DNA of 53,366 bases, from assembly GCA_963976625.1 (NCBI GenBank), contig CAXBLA010000021.1, positions 1-53,366 of the forward strand. Direction: 5' to 3'. Position numbers and translations under genes: made by a program. Below the pieces are notes generated by a model, which made no database searches, was not told where the DNA came from, and was given only the letters and a program-made list of their open reading frames with translations. The DNA comes from UBA1924 sp963976625. GTDB taxonomy: Bacteria > Planctomycetota > Phycisphaerae > Phycisphaerales > UBA1924. This document shows positions 8,609-18,100 of this stretch, piece by piece (position 1 is the first letter of the stretch; each line of letters begins with the position of its first letter).

Positions 8609-9637
8609 TTGACCGACACGACCAACACCGCAGATACATCCGACACCATCCACAAGGTGGTCATCATCGGGTCTGGGCCTTCGGGCTGGACCGCCGCGAT
8701 CTATGCGTCGCGGGCAAACCTAGAGCCCGTGGTCTATGTCGGGGTCGCCAAGCAGGACCCGGGCCCGATCCTCCCGGGCGGGCAGCTGATGCTCACCACC
8801 GAGGTCGAGAACTACCCCGGATTCCCCGACGGCGTCGCGGGCCCAGAGATGATGATGAAGTTCGAGCAGCAGGCCCGCCGATTCGGCACCAAGATCGTCG
8901 GGGAGGACATCGTCAAGTGTGATTTCTCCAGCGATGGCTCGCCCCATGTGCTCCATACCTCCGAGGGCAACACGGTGCGTGCGCACAGCGTGATTATCTC
9001 GACAGGCGCGACGGCCAACTGGCTCGGGCTCGAGAGCGAGATGAAACTCGCGATGGCCGGCGGCGGCGTCTCGGCGTGTGCGGTGTGCGATGGTGCATTG
9101 CCCGCGTTCCGCGACCAGCCCGTGGCCGTCATCGGCGGCGGCGATACCGCGCTCGAAGAAGCGACCTACCTGACTAAGTTTGCCTCCAAGGTATTCATCA
9201 TCCACCGGCGCGATGAGCTCCGCGGCTCAAAGGTGATGCAGGAACGCTACTTGGCCAATGACAACGCCGAGGTCATCTGGAACAAGGTCGTGCTCGAGTG
9301 CCTCAGCACCCCCGATGAGCATGGCTATGAGAAGCTCCACGCGATCAAGCTCAAGGACACCGTCACGGGTGAGGAATCCGAGATGCCCGTCAAGGGCATG
9401 TTCGTCGCCATCGGGCACACCCCGGCGACCAAGTTCCTGCGCGAGACCGGGCTTGAGTTCGATGACGCGGGCTACATCGATCTTAAGACCCGCAAGAGCC
9501 ACACGAATATCTCTGGCGTGTTCGCCGCGGGCGATGTCGCCGACGCGGACTACCGCCAGGCGGTGACAGCCGCGGGCATGGGTTGCCAGGCCGCGATCGA
9601 CGCCGAGCACTGGCTCGGGGATCAGGGGCTCAACTGA
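8609..9637 (+). CDS. trxB: Thioredoxin-disulfide reductase
   Basis: 342 residues, usual size. It is a cytoplasmic flavoenzyme that reduces thioredoxin with NADPH. Seen: FAD-binding GSGPSGWTAA (residues 21-30), the redox-active pair CAVC (C157 and C160), the NADPH-binding GGGDTALEEA (about 176-185), HRR for NADP phosphate recognition, and the C-terminal FAD motif GVFAAGDVAD. The start is TTG at 8609, chosen because AGGAG lies seven bases upstream. It is monocistronic and convergent with a TlpA-like thioredoxin, with a shared terminator between them. Confidence 0.96.
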   Translation: MTDTTNTADTSDTIHKVVIIGSGPSGWTAAIYASRANLEPVVYVGVAKQDPGPILPGGQLMLTTEVENYPGFPDGVAGPEMMMKFEQQARRFGTKIVGEDIVKCDFSSDGSPHVLHTSEGNTVRAHSVIISTGATANWLGLESEMKLAMAGGGVSACAVCDGALPAFRDQPVAVIGGGDTALEEATYLTKFASKVFIIHRRDELRGSKVMQERYLANDNAEVIWNKVVLECLSTPDEHGYEKLHAIKLKDTVTGEESEMPVKGMFVAIGHTPATKFLRETGLEFDDAGYIDLKTRKSHTNISGVFAAGDVADADYRQAVTAAGMGCQAAIDAEHWLGDQGLN

Positions 9638-9675
9638 GCCGATCAGCACTGAGTTGATGATTGAGGGTGTACTAT

Positions 9676-9708
9676 AAAAAACACCCCGCTCATGGCGGGG
9701 TGTTTTTT
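9676..9708. terminator. Bidirectional terminator between trxB and the TlpA-like gene
   Basis: CACCCCGC / GCGGGGTG stem, 5-nt loop, flanked by A6 on the left and T6 on the right, so it can stop transcription from both sides. Confidence 0.92.
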
Positions 9709-9738
9709 CGTTAGAACATTGAAGCCTGAAGGGTCAGA

Positions 9739-10773
9739 CTACTCTTGGTACTCAGCGAGGCGCCCGTTGAGCTCGGCGATCGCATCCTTGTTGGACTTTG
9801 GAGCCAAGGCGAGGGCCTTTTTCTGCCATTTGATGGCCTGTTCGGTCTGGCCCATCTTGAAGGCGGCGAGTGCGTAGGTGTCGAGGAGTGACCAGTCCTT
9901 CCACTGGGTCTTCTCGCACGCGATGGCGATGGCTTTGTGGGCAATCTTGTAGTCGGCTTCGCCGATATTCTTGGATTCAGCGGTGAGGATCATCCACGCG
10001 ATGGCGTTGAGCCCGCTTGGTTGTTCGCCCAGGTGCTGATCAATGAGGATGTCGGCGATTTGGCGGGCGTCGCCAAGGTTCTTGCCCGACTGGACTGAGC
10101 TTGCAAACTTTTCAAAGGCGGCTTTGAGGATGCCTTCTTCTTGAGCGGCCTTGGCGGCGGCCTTAGAATCGAAGTCGCCGCTGATGACCTCGGCGAGTGG
10201 CTCGTCGATGGTGGCGGGGTGCCCGATCCATGCGACATGGCCGGTGCCGTCAACGATGAATGCTGCCGGGATGCCGTTCTGGCCCGCGGGGCGCATCCAG
10301 TTGTCGGCCATCGCGCTGCCGTCCTCGACAGCGACGGTGTAGCTCATGTTGTCGCCCTGCTTCGCGACGAATTTCTCGACCTTGTCGAGGCGCTCGCCCA
10401 TGTCATCGACACCTTCCCAGATGTTGACGCCGATGAACTTGACCTTCTCGCCGTGATCGGCTTGGAGCTCTGAGAGGTGGGGGAATGCGCGGATACACGG
10501 GCCGCACCATGTGGCCCAGAACTCAACGACATAGACCTGGCCGCTCTCGAACCCGTTGACCGAGTCACCCTTGACAAACTTGGCGATCTGGAGCTTTGGT
10601 GCTTTGGATCCGATCGTAAGCGCGGGGGCTGGGGGAGCCTTGACAAAGTCGGTTAGCTTTGGCTGGGCCTTTTGGGCTTGCTTGGTCGCTTTGTGATCCG
10701 GCTCGACGCCGAAGGCCGAAGAGCCGGCGACGATGGTTAGTGCGATGGTTGATGCTGCGAAAATCCGTTTCAT
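9739..10773 (-). CDS. TlpA/ResA-family periplasmic thioredoxin-like protein with C-terminal helical repeats
   Basis: 344 residues. ATG at 10773 has AGGAG eight bases upstream. A signal peptide ends near residue 22 (GSSAFG). Residues about 50-190 form a thioredoxin fold of the TlpA/AhpC-TSA class with active site WCGPC (C90 and C93), the preceding FWAT motif, and the cis-Pro region NGIPAAFIVD. After the thioredoxin domain come about 150 residues of helical repeats (AWMILTAESKN, ALAAFKMGQTEQAIKWQKKAL) that look like TPR units, an architecture common in planctomycetes. It probably reduces or isomerises disulfides in the periplasm; the TPR part may select partners. Usual TlpA proteins are about half this length. 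Confidence 0.85.
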   Translation of the reverse strand: MKRIFAASTIALTIVAGSSAFGVEPDHKATKQAQKAQPKLTDFVKAPPAPALTIGSKAPKLQIAKFVKGDSVNGFESGQVYVVEFWATWCGPCIRAFPHLSELQADHGEKVKFIGVNIWEGVDDMGERLDKVEKFVAKQGDNMSYTVAVEDGSAMADNWMRPAGQNGIPAAFIVDGTGHVAWIGHPATIDEPLAEVISGDFDSKAAAKAAQEEGILKAAFEKFASSVQSGKNLGDARQIADILIDQHLGEQPSGLNAIAWMILTAESKNIGEADYKIAHKAIAIACEKTQWKDWSLLDTYALAAFKMGQTEQAIKWQKKALALAPKSNKDAIAELNGRLAEYQE

Positions 10774-10888
10774 AGGGCGTACTCCTGGGGTTGAATATCA
10801 AAATCCGTCTACTGATACCTTACCGCCAGGCAGGGGGGGCGGTTGTCTGAATTCAGAAGAAATATCGGTCGAAAGTGCTCAAATCACC

Positions 10889-11368
10889 CTAATAACGGGC
10901 TGGGAGGTCGCATTCGCCCAACATTTTGAACCCTTTTCGGCGCAGGATCTGTCCCGCGAGGGTCGGATCATCGACCGCGATCGCGATCGCTGGGTCCTCA
11001 GATGAGTTATGGATGAGCGGATACGCGAAGGCGATGTTGATCTCGGCGCCCAGCAGATACAGGCACAGCTTGGAGATCGAGAGCCCGTCGGTGAGCTCGA
11101 CGAGCAGGACCTCGTGCTCGGAGAATGGGAAATGATGCTCGCGGAGGATCTTGCGGGCCTCGCCGGCATGGTTGGTGATCAGCCTGACCACGGCGTGGTC
11201 CGAAGCCTCGTGCACCGAGATTGCGCACAGCGCGACCGGGGCCTCGTCGAAGTGCTCGGTGAGGTCGAGCATTTTGCCGACCTTGTTGGACAAGAACACA
11301 CTGAACTGCACGGCCGTGGGGGGGCAATAACCTTGCGTGGTGTCCAACGGGATCGGGGCTTCGGTCAT
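10889..11368 (-). CDS. ACT-domain protein
   Basis: 159 residues, ATG at 11368. The protein has two short beta-alpha-beta units: residues about 20-80 (AVQFSVFLSNKVGKMLDLTEHF, typical of an ACT domain facing a ligand) and about 85-150 (ELTDGLSISKLCLYLLGAEINIAFAYPLI, then a second DDPTLAGQILRRKGFKML unit). Tandem ACT modules bind amino acids and regulate enzymes. No catalytic domain is fused, so this is a stand-alone sensor or regulator; the ligand is unknown. It lies downstream of the isc operon on the same strand but behind a terminator. Confidence 0.75.
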   Translation of the reverse strand: MTEAPIPLDTTQGYCPPTAVQFSVFLSNKVGKMLDLTEHFDEAPVALCAISVHEASDHAVVRLITNHAGEARKILREHHFPFSEHEVLLVELTDGLSISKLCLYLLGAEINIAFAYPLIHNSSEDPAIAIAVDDPTLAGQILRRKGFKMLGECDLPARY

Positions 11369-11490
11369 GGTCGGTCTTTCCCTTCCGTGGGTGTGTTTGT
11401 CCCCCGATTGGGGATGGTGGGCCGCGTGTCGTGCATGCCCGTGCGAACTCTATTCAACTGTATATTCATGCTTTGTGCAACCCAGAAAAC

Positions 11491-11520
11491 GAAAAACACC
11501 CCGGTTTTCACGGGGTGTTG
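11491..11520 (-). terminator. Intrinsic terminator downstream of iscA
   Basis: Read on the minus strand: AACACCCCG / CGGGGTGTT stem, 7-nt loop, ending in a T5 run. It lies about 110 bp past the iscA stop and separates the isc operon from the ACT gene. Confidence 0.85.
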
Positions 11521-11538
11521 TGGTTGTTGCTGTGTTCG

Positions 11539-11591
11539 CCTGTCATATCGGGCGAAATCGGCCTGTCATTGGCTTGTCGTCAGCCTGTCAT
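11539..11591. repeat. Three direct copies of CCTGTCAT in the isc 3' untranslated region
   Basis: CCTGTCAT at 11539-11546, 11562-11569 and 11584-11591, start-to-start spacings 23 and 22 bp (about two helical turns). Related CTTGTCGT and CAGTCGTCAT sequences lie between and after them. The function is unknown. Confidence 0.5.
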
Positions 11592-11631
11592 CGGCCAGTC
11601 GTCATGAATGGACCGGCCGCGATCGCAGGGA

Positions 11632-11988
11632 TCAAACGGAGAAGCTCGATCCACACCCGCAGCTGCTCGATGCGTTGGGGTTGCTGAAGACGAACCCACG
11701 CCCCATGATCTCGTCCTTGAAGTCGACGACGACGCCGGACAGGTAGAGCAGGCTCTTGGGATCGATGATCATCTTGATCCCATGCTGCTCGAAGACTTCG
11801 TCCGAGTCCTTCTGGGATTCGGTCAGGTCGAGCAGGTAGCTAAAGCCCGAGCACCCGCCGCCCTTGACGCCGATCCGCAGGCGGACCTTGTCGGTGTCGA
11901 GTTCCTGGGCCGCGATGATGGTCCGGACCTCTTTGGCGGCCAGCTCGGTCAGGATCACGGTTTGTTCTTGGGTGGCTTCTGCGCTCAT
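11632..11988 (-). CDS. iscA: HesB/IscA-family iron-sulfur assembly protein
   Basis: 118 residues. ATG at 11988 has GGAG six bases upstream; the frame extends further but without support. A-type carrier proteins accept Fe-S clusters from the scaffold and pass them to client enzymes in the cytoplasm. The three conserved ligands are seen: C46 in GGGCSGFSY and C110 and C112 in SSCGCGS. It is the third gene after iscS and iscU on the same strand, so its place in an isc operon is clear. The 177-bp gap to iscU is wider than the 22-bp gap between iscU and iscS. It could equally be named erpA by sequence; I use iscA from context. Confidence 0.9.
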   Translation of the reverse strand: MSAEATQEQTVILTELAAKEVRTIIAAQELDTDKVRLRIGVKGGGCSGFSYLLDLTESQKDSDEVFEQHGIKMIIDPKSLLYLSGVVVDFKDEIMGRGFVFSNPNASSSCGCGSSFSV

Positions 11989-12165
11989 GGTTGTCTCCGA
12001 TCGATCAGTATCCTGATTCTGTGCACTGAGTGTCCATTGCGAACAGGCTCTTGGCATCCGCAGGTTTCGATTCTAAGCCCTCGATTCATACTGGGCTCTT
12101 ACATTGCCGGTCATTGGTACAAACAGCACCCATGCCGGTTCTATTCGCTTCGTTATCGGTGGCTA

Positions 12166-12564
12166 TCAGCCGTTCTTTTGCTTGTAGTCGGCGATGGCGG
12201 ACTTGATCGCGTCCTCGGCGAGCACCGAGCAGTGGATCTTGACCGGTGGCAGTGAGAGCTCTTCGACGATCTCGGTGTTCTTGATCTCGAGCCCTTCGTC
12301 GAGGGACTTGCCCTTGAGCCATTCGGTCGCCAGTGAGGAGCTGGCGATCGCCGAGCCGCACCCGAAGCACTTGAACTTGGCGTCTTCGATGAGCCCGGTC
12401 GAGTCATCGACCTTGATCTGCAGCTGCATCACATCGCCACACTCGGGCGCGCCCACGAGCCCGACGCCGATGTCAGCGCGTTCGTGGATTTCTTTCTGGG
12501 TCCCGAAGGTGCCCACATTGCGTGGTTTCTCGTAGTGCTCGATGACTTTTTCTGAGTAGGCCAT
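12166..12564 (-). CDS. iscU: Iron-sulfur cluster scaffold protein IscU
   Basis: 132 residues, typical size. IscU is the scaffold on which IscS-derived sulfur and iron are built into 2Fe-2S clusters. The three conserved cysteines are present: C42 in APECGD, C69 in FGCGSAIA and C112 in HCSVLAEDAI, with an Asp at the ECGD position that normally tunes cluster release. The N-terminus MAYSEKVIEHYEKPRNVG is the standard opening. It follows iscS by 22 bp. The canonical LPPVK recognition motif for the HscA chaperone is present just before HCSV, although hscA/hscB are not in the window. Confidence 0.96.
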   Translation of the reverse strand: MAYSEKVIEHYEKPRNVGTFGTQKEIHERADIGVGLVGAPECGDVMQLQIKVDDSTGLIEDAKFKCFGCGSAIASSSLATEWLKGKSLDEGLEIKNTEIVEELSLPPVKIHCSVLAEDAIKSAIADYKQKNG

Positions 12565-12586
12565 ATCTGTATCCTTTCAGGGGCTC

Positions 12587-13834
12587 TTAGTGAGCAGCCC
12601 ATTCGATTTTGGTGATGTCGATGCCTTCGTTGTGCATGTCGAACAGCGGGGACAGGTCGCGGAGCTTCTGCACGGCTTCGATGATCTTCTCGGCGGCGTA
12701 GTCGATCTCCTGCTCGGTCGTCCAACGCCCCATACTGATACGCAGCGAGGAGTGTGCGAGATCGTCGCCGACGCCCAAAGCTTTGAGCACATAGCTCGGT
12801 TCGAGCGAGGCGCTGGTGCAGGCCGAGCCCGAGCTCATGGCGATCTCTTTGAGGGCCATCATCAGGCTCTCGCCCTCGACGAACCCGAAGGAGATGTTGG
12901 TCAAGTGGGCAAGGCGCTTCTGGGGGTGGCCGTTGATCTGGACGACATCGAGTGCGCTCGTGACCGCGTTCTCGAGCTTGGTCCGCAGGGCGAGCAGGCG
13001 TTCGCGCTCGGAGTCCATGTCCTGTGCGCACAGCTCGCAGGCCTTGCCGAGCCCGACGATGCCGGTGACATTGAGCGTGCCCGCGCGGAACCCGCGTTCC
13101 TGGCCGCCGCCTTCTTGCAGGGCGGTAAGGCGTACACGAGGGCGACGACGACGGACATAGAGCGCGCCCGCGCCCTTGGGCCCGTAGATCTTGTGAGCCG
13201 AGAGCGAGAGCATGTCCACATTGTCGGTCTTCACATTGGTCGGCATCTTGCCCACCCATTGCGTCGCGTCGGTGTGGAAGATGATCCCCTTCTCATGGCA
13301 GAGCTCGCCGATCTGCGGGATCTCGTTGAAGGAGCCGATCTCGTTGTTGGCCCACATCACGGTGACGAGGATGGTGTCGTCGCGGAGGACGGCTTCGATC
13401 ATCTCGCGGGTGACAGTGCCGTCGGACTTAGGATCGATGAGGGTGACATCGAAGCCTTCTTTTTCGAGGCGCTTGCACGGATCGAGCACGGCTTTGTGCT
13501 CGTGGATCACCGAGATGATGTGCCCGCGCCCGGTCTGCCCGGCGGGCTTCTTGGCGTACATGTTCGCCCCGCCCTTGATGGCCAGGTTGTTGGATTCCGT
13601 CGAGCCCGAGGTGAAGATGATCTCCTTGGGGTCCGCGCCGATCAGGTCGGCAACCTGCTGGCGCGCGGTGGTGATGGCGTTCTCGGCATCCCATCCAAAC
13701 GAATGGTTGCGTGAGCCGGGGTTGCCGAACATTTCGGTGAAGTACGGGAGCATGGCCTCGACCACGCGCGGATCGCACGGGGTGGTGGCGGCATGGTCCA
13801 GGTAGATCGGGAGTTGGGGCGCTTTGACGCTCAT
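12587..13834 (-). CDS. iscS: Cysteine desulfurase IscS
   Basis: About 415 residues from ATG at 13834, which has GAGG seven bases upstream. This PLP enzyme takes sulfur from L-cysteine and hands it to IscU. Visible features: YLDHAATTP near the N-terminus, FTSGSTESNN (PLP phosphate binding), HEHKAVL, the PLP lysine K215 in LSAHKIYGPKG, and the mobile-loop catalytic Cys C339 in SSGSACTS. The long loop after SSGSAC marks it as IscS-class rather than SufS. It is the first gene of iscS-iscU-iscA; no iscR, hscA, hscB or fdx follows, so the operon is a minimal version. Confidence 0.96.
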   Translation of the reverse strand: MSVKAPQLPIYLDHAATTPCDPRVVEAMLPYFTEMFGNPGSRNHSFGWDAENAITTARQQVADLIGADPKEIIFTSGSTESNNLAIKGGANMYAKKPAGQTGRGHIISVIHEHKAVLDPCKRLEKEGFDVTLIDPKSDGTVTREMIEAVLRDDTILVTVMWANNEIGSFNEIPQIGELCHEKGIIFHTDATQWVGKMPTNVKTDNVDMLSLSAHKIYGPKGAGALYVRRRRPRVRLTALQEGGGQERGFRAGTLNVTGIVGLGKACELCAQDMDSERERLLALRTKLENAVTSALDVVQINGHPQKRLAHLTNISFGFVEGESLMMALKEIAMSSGSACTSASLEPSYVLKALGVGDDLAHSSLRISMGRWTTEQEIDYAAEKIIEAVQKLRDLSPLFDMHNEGIDITKIEWAAH

Positions 13835-13915
13835 CGTCAGACCTCGCATACATGATGACCAATGGATGGCCATCGGGGTGCTGTTTGGGGGCGATATCCG
13901 GACATTGGGGTCCTG

Positions 13916-13967
13916 ATATTTAGAATCATTCCAAATATATGATAGGCTGTCTCGATATTTGAAGCAA
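13916..13967 (-). promoter_or_regulatory. isc promoter with palindromic operator
   Basis: On the minus strand: TTGCTT (13962-13967), 17-bp spacer, TATCAT (13939-13944). Directly downstream of the -10, at 13916-13938, is a 23-bp imperfect palindrome: arms ATATTTAGAAT and ATTCCAAATAT around a central C, 10 of 11 positions pairing. Its core AATCATT resembles the 7-1-7 boxes of the Fur/PerR family (by my count 11 of 14 positions fit the PerR consensus). The position over the transcription start suits a repressor. The regulator is not encoded nearby. Confidence 0.55.
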
Positions 13968-14025
13968 GGATGATCGGGGCTTGTCCGCTTAAATCAGCGC
14001 GTGATCGTGGGCGATGGGACGCCGA

Positions 14026-14457
14026 TTATTTGGGCTTGATGTACCGCAGCTTGACGCGGTTGCCCGAGTCGTTGAAGCTGACCTCAGTCATATAGGCCCG
14101 CATTAGCATCACGCCGCGGCCCGATGGCTTGGAGAGGTTCTCGAGCAGCGTCGGATCGGGCAGATCCGCGGGGACAAAGCCCGGGCCCTGATCCTGCACC
14201 GCGACCTGGATATCGCTGGCGTCGACGCGGTATTCGATGCGGACGGTGGTGGAGGGATCGAGCCCCTCGTGCCCGTGCTCGTAGGCGTTGGTGATGGCTT
14301 CTTCGATGGCTAGGCGGATGGCGAAGATGGCGCTTGAGCCGTAGCCGAGGGTCTGGGCGTTCTCGAGGATCTGATCGATGAGCGTACTGATCTTGGCGCG
14401 ATCGTACGCGAGATCCACCGTGGTGGCTCCATCGATTTGTGTTCCTCGATCACTCAT
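14026..14457 (-). CDS. RsbW/SpoIIAB-like ATP-binding protein (anti-sigma or switch kinase)
   Basis: About 143 residues from ATG at 14457. It has the compact GHKL ATPase fold (HATPase_c_2): an N-box EEAITNAYEHGHE, a G1 box DQGPGFVP and a G2-like SGRGVMLMRAYM. Such proteins are serine kinases that bind a sigma factor or response-regulator output and phosphorylate a STAS antagonist. The next gene upstream in the same direction (14576-14932) is a STAS protein, so the pair is a classic partner-switch module. No sigma factor or PP2C phosphatase is adjacent, so the target is unknown. Confidence 0.88.
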   Translation of the reverse strand: MSDRGTQIDGATTVDLAYDRAKISTLIDQILENAQTLGYGSSAIFAIRLAIEEAITNAYEHGHEGLDPSTTVRIEYRVDASDIQVAVQDQGPGFVPADLPDPTLLENLSKPSGRGVMLMRAYMTEVSFNDSGNRVKLRYIKPK

Positions 14458-14575
14458 AGAAGTGAAGGCTCCGCCTGAAGAGTTGGTGATGAAAAATAGA
14501 GTACGCAAAGCGGTCGGGTCGGGTCGCTGGCCTTGGGTTACCCGGCCTTGGGTCGCCCTGCTCTGCGATGGTGGG

Positions 14576-14932
14576 TCAGCCGGCGATCGCGGCCTGGGCT
14601 TCTTCGGTGGTGTCGTGGATGTTGAAGAGCTTGTTGAGGCGCGTGATCACGAAGACCTCGTAGATCTGCGGATCAATATTGGCGAGGTGGAGCTGGCCGG
14701 TTTTCTCGCGGATCTTGTTGTTGATGGTGATCAGGGCGCCAAGGGCGGCCGACGAGAGGTGATCGACATTGGAGAAGCTGATGAGCAGCTTGGGGGTGTC
14801 GGTCCGCTCGATGACCGCGGTGATCTCCTCGTTGATCGCCTGGATATTGGCCTCGTCAAGGATGTTGCGGTCAACGAACTCGACCAGTGTGGTCCCGTCG
14901 GTTTCCGAGATTCTGAGTCGTGAGTCGGTCAT
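14576..14932 (-). CDS. STAS-domain anti-anti-sigma factor-like protein
   Basis: 118 residues from ATG at 14932, with AAAGGA nine bases upstream. A single STAS domain is seen: a beta strand LRISETDGTTLVEF, then DEANIQAINEEI, and LSSAALGALITI, where the SS pair sits at the usual phosphorylation site between strand and helix. RsbV/SpoIIAA-type proteins bind the kinase unless phosphorylated. It lies 118 bp upstream of the RsbW-like gene on the same strand and the two are likely co-transcribed. Confidence 0.88.
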   Translation of the reverse strand: MTDSRLRISETDGTTLVEFVDRNILDEANIQAINEEITAVIERTDTPKLLISFSNVDHLSSAALGALITINNKIREKTGQLHLANIDPQIYEVFVITRLNKLFNIHDTTEEAQAAIAG

Positions 14933-15057
14933 CTGTGCGTGTCCTTTGCAGAAGATGGGGGTTGATTCGCAGCACATACTATAGAGCATGATTCCATCAT
15001 GGGCACGCTCACCAGCGGGGTGTTTGGCGAAAAGAAAGGAATGCGGAATGTATGTAT

Positions 15058-15090
15058 AAAAAGGGACACACGCTCGCGTGTGTCCCTTTG
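15058..15090 (-). terminator. Intrinsic terminator of the secretin gene
   Basis: Perfect 14-bp stem AAAGGGACACACGC / GCGTGTGTCCCTTT with a 2-nt gap at the tip (effectively a 4-nt loop), ending in T-rich sequence on the minus strand, 23 bp past the stop codon. Confidence 0.92.
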
Positions 15091-15112
15091 GGTTGATATC
15101 AAGCGTTGAGCC

Positions 15113-18100
15113 TTAGCGTCCGATCTGATCGAGCAGGCCCGGGAAGTTGATTTCTTCTTCTTCGCTCTGGATCAAAATGGTTGGCTTGAGCAGGACGAGG
15201 AGGGTCTTTTCTTCCTTCGAGTCGATCCGGTTGGAGAAGAATCGGCTCAGGATGGGGATCTTGGAGAGCACGGGCACGCCGGTCTCGACCTCGATCTCAT
15301 CGATCACACGCTGACCACCGAGCAGGACGGTGCCCTGGTCGGGGATGGTGACGGTGGTGTTGATCTGAGCCGCCGAAACGATGGGGACCTGGATGGTGCC
15401 TTCGAAGGGAACACCCGCGCCGCCGACGCCGCCGCCCGTGCCGCCGCCCGCACCGCCGTTGACGGTGATGTCACGGTCGGAGTCAAAGTCGATGGTCGAT
15501 TGGGTGGTCTGCACGGTGAGGGTCACATAGCGACGGTCCGCCGAGGCGACGCCACGCAGGTCGATGACCACACCCGATGAGATCGGGGTGATGGTCGGGT
15601 CGAACGCACCGGCACCCGAGCCGACCACGGGGGTTAGGTCGGAGACGAAGGTGGTCTGGGTGACGACCGCGATGAATGCTCGCTGCCCGTTGGTGAAGGT
15701 GAGCCTTGGCGCGGTGAGGTTCACCGAGCGCTGGTCCGCCTGTGTGGCTTCGACGAGGAAGTCCACCTGGATATCGTCGAGGAATCGCCCGGTGACGCCC
15801 AACGCGGGGTTGAGGTTCAGGATGGTCGAAGCGAATCCACTCGTCGATGCCAACGCGTTGGTGAGCCCGAAGGAGTCCTGGGCTGCGCGGATCGGGGAGA
15901 AGCTGTCATTGGGGGCGGTGGGGCCGACCGGGAAGGCGATGCCGCCGTCGATCAGGTTGCCCTCGTCATCGAAGAAGTCCGAGAGCTGGACGGTTGGGTC
16001 CGCGGTCTTGGCGATGTTGTAGGCGGTGTTGGTGTTGAAGTAGACATCGAGGTCGAAGCCGATCTGCTCGAAGAAGTTCTGGTTCACCGAGAGGAAGCGG
16101 GTCTCGACATTGATCTGGACCGCCCGCTGCTCTCTGAGCTTGTTGAGCAGCCCGATGATCGCCCGGTGGTTCTTGGGGGTGGTGCGGACGATGAAGTGAC
16201 CGTTGAGTTCGGTGAGCGAGTTCTCGCCGCCGACGGTGATCCAGTTGTCCGGGTCAACATTGCTTTCGAGGAGCTCGACGATCGCGGCGACGCGTTCATC
16301 GCGTGGAGTTTCCTCGAAGTCATCGGCGCCGCCGGAGAACGGGCTGCCGCCCTGTGTCTGCAGCGCCTGCTGGAGGTCAAACTCGGGAGCGTTGTCGAAG
16401 TCGGGGACCTCGAAGAGCAGGTCGCGGATGTCGTAGGTCTCGAGGGTGGTCTCGCGACGCAGCACCTCGTCGGAGGCGATGGTCAGGATCCCGTCCTGGA
16501 CCGCCCAGTCAGCCGGCGCGGTCGGGTCCGAGACCTTGGCGAGCACGCGATCGAGCAGCACGGAGATCTGGACATTGCGGAGCTTGAGTGTCACCGGGGT
16601 GTCAGGATCGACGCCGATGTCGGCCAGCGATTCCCAGTCCATATCGATATCGATGTTGGTGGTCGCGCCGATAAACCCGATGACTTCCTCGAACGGGTTG
16701 TCGTTGAAATCGATCGGCATGCGGGTGTCACGCATGGCGGTGAGCACCGAGCGGTTGACCTGTGAGTCAGCGAACTGAAGGATCTCGTTGCGTCTAAACG
16801 AGATGGCGGGCCAATCGTTTGGATACTCGATCACGCCCTCGGGGGCGATCATGCTCCGCTGGCCGTCGAGCGACTGGGTCGCGTAGCTGCGGGACTTATC
16901 GCCCTGGAGCAGGTAGTTCTCGCGGTAGATGATTGTTTCTTCGATGATGTCCTTGAGGATCATCCCGCTTGGGTTGTTGGGATCAAGGAACAAGATCGAG
17001 TCGATGACCTCGAGGGCTTCTTCGTACTTGAGTTCCTGCTGGAGTGCGTTGACACGCATCAGGTTGTCGAGGATCTTGGCGTCGCGTTCGCGTGCACGCT
17101 CTGCGGCCAGCTCGGCGGTCTCTCTGGCGAGGCGCTGCTTCTCGGCTTCGGCTTCGCTGATGCGGAGCTGGTTCTCGCTGGTGTTGATCTGGGTGATCAG
17201 CCCCGCGATGCTCTCGAGGTATGCTTCATAGGCGGACTCGGACATCGAGCCGCGGGCACGGTTGATGGTGAGATCCGCTTGGGCCGCGAGGTTGCGGGCC
17301 GAGCTGGTGTCGCCTTCGAGCAGTGCCTGGTTCGCCTGGGCGAGGTAGTTGTTGAACGCCGCGTCGGCCTGCTGGGCGACGAGGTTGTTGGCCTCGGCTG
17401 TGTCGACCAAGATGTCGTTATCTGGGCCACCCTGCGAACCAAGCTGGACCTGTGCCTGGCTCCGACGATCGTTGGCCAGCGCGAGTTCCTCTGAGGAGAC
17501 ATAGGTCGAGAAGTTGGAGACCACGCTCGAGTAGAGCTCAAGGGCCTTATTGAATCGGCGTTCTTCGAAAGCGATGTTCGCCTGCCCGAGCAGGCTCTGT
17601 GCTTCAAACCTGCGTGCGGCGTCGAGCAGGTCGATCTCTGGTTCATCGGCTGCCGGCTCGGCTGCGGCTGGCTGGACCAGCTCGATCTCGATCGCCTGCG
17701 GCTCATCTTCGGGCTGGCCAAGGTAGGTGCCGGTGCGTGAGCTGTCTTGCTGGGCATGGGTTTGCTCGGCATGATTCATCAGCCAATCGGTGCTCATCCC
17801 GGATTCCGGGGCGAGCATGCCCATGGCAGGTCGGTAGGACCCGAAGGATGCCCCGCGGGTCTTCTCGAGCTTGGCGAGCCGATCGCGGTAGTTGTTGAGT
17901 GTGCGTGTCTGGGCGGTGTTGAGTTCGAGCCCGAGCTGACCGATCCGGGTGATCAGGGTCTTGGCCTGGGCGTAGTCGCCGGTATCAAACGCGGTCGTCG
18001 CGGCGTTGATCACGCTGCCGACCCGGGGGCTCGCTTCGCCCTGGCGATCGCTGACCCGCTCGAGGATCTTGTTGGCAAGCTCGACCTGGTCGCTGTCGGA

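Noticed and set aside
12590..13714. 374-codon plus-strand frame antisense to iscS
   Set aside because: Same shadow effect as in serS; the iscS motifs are unambiguous.
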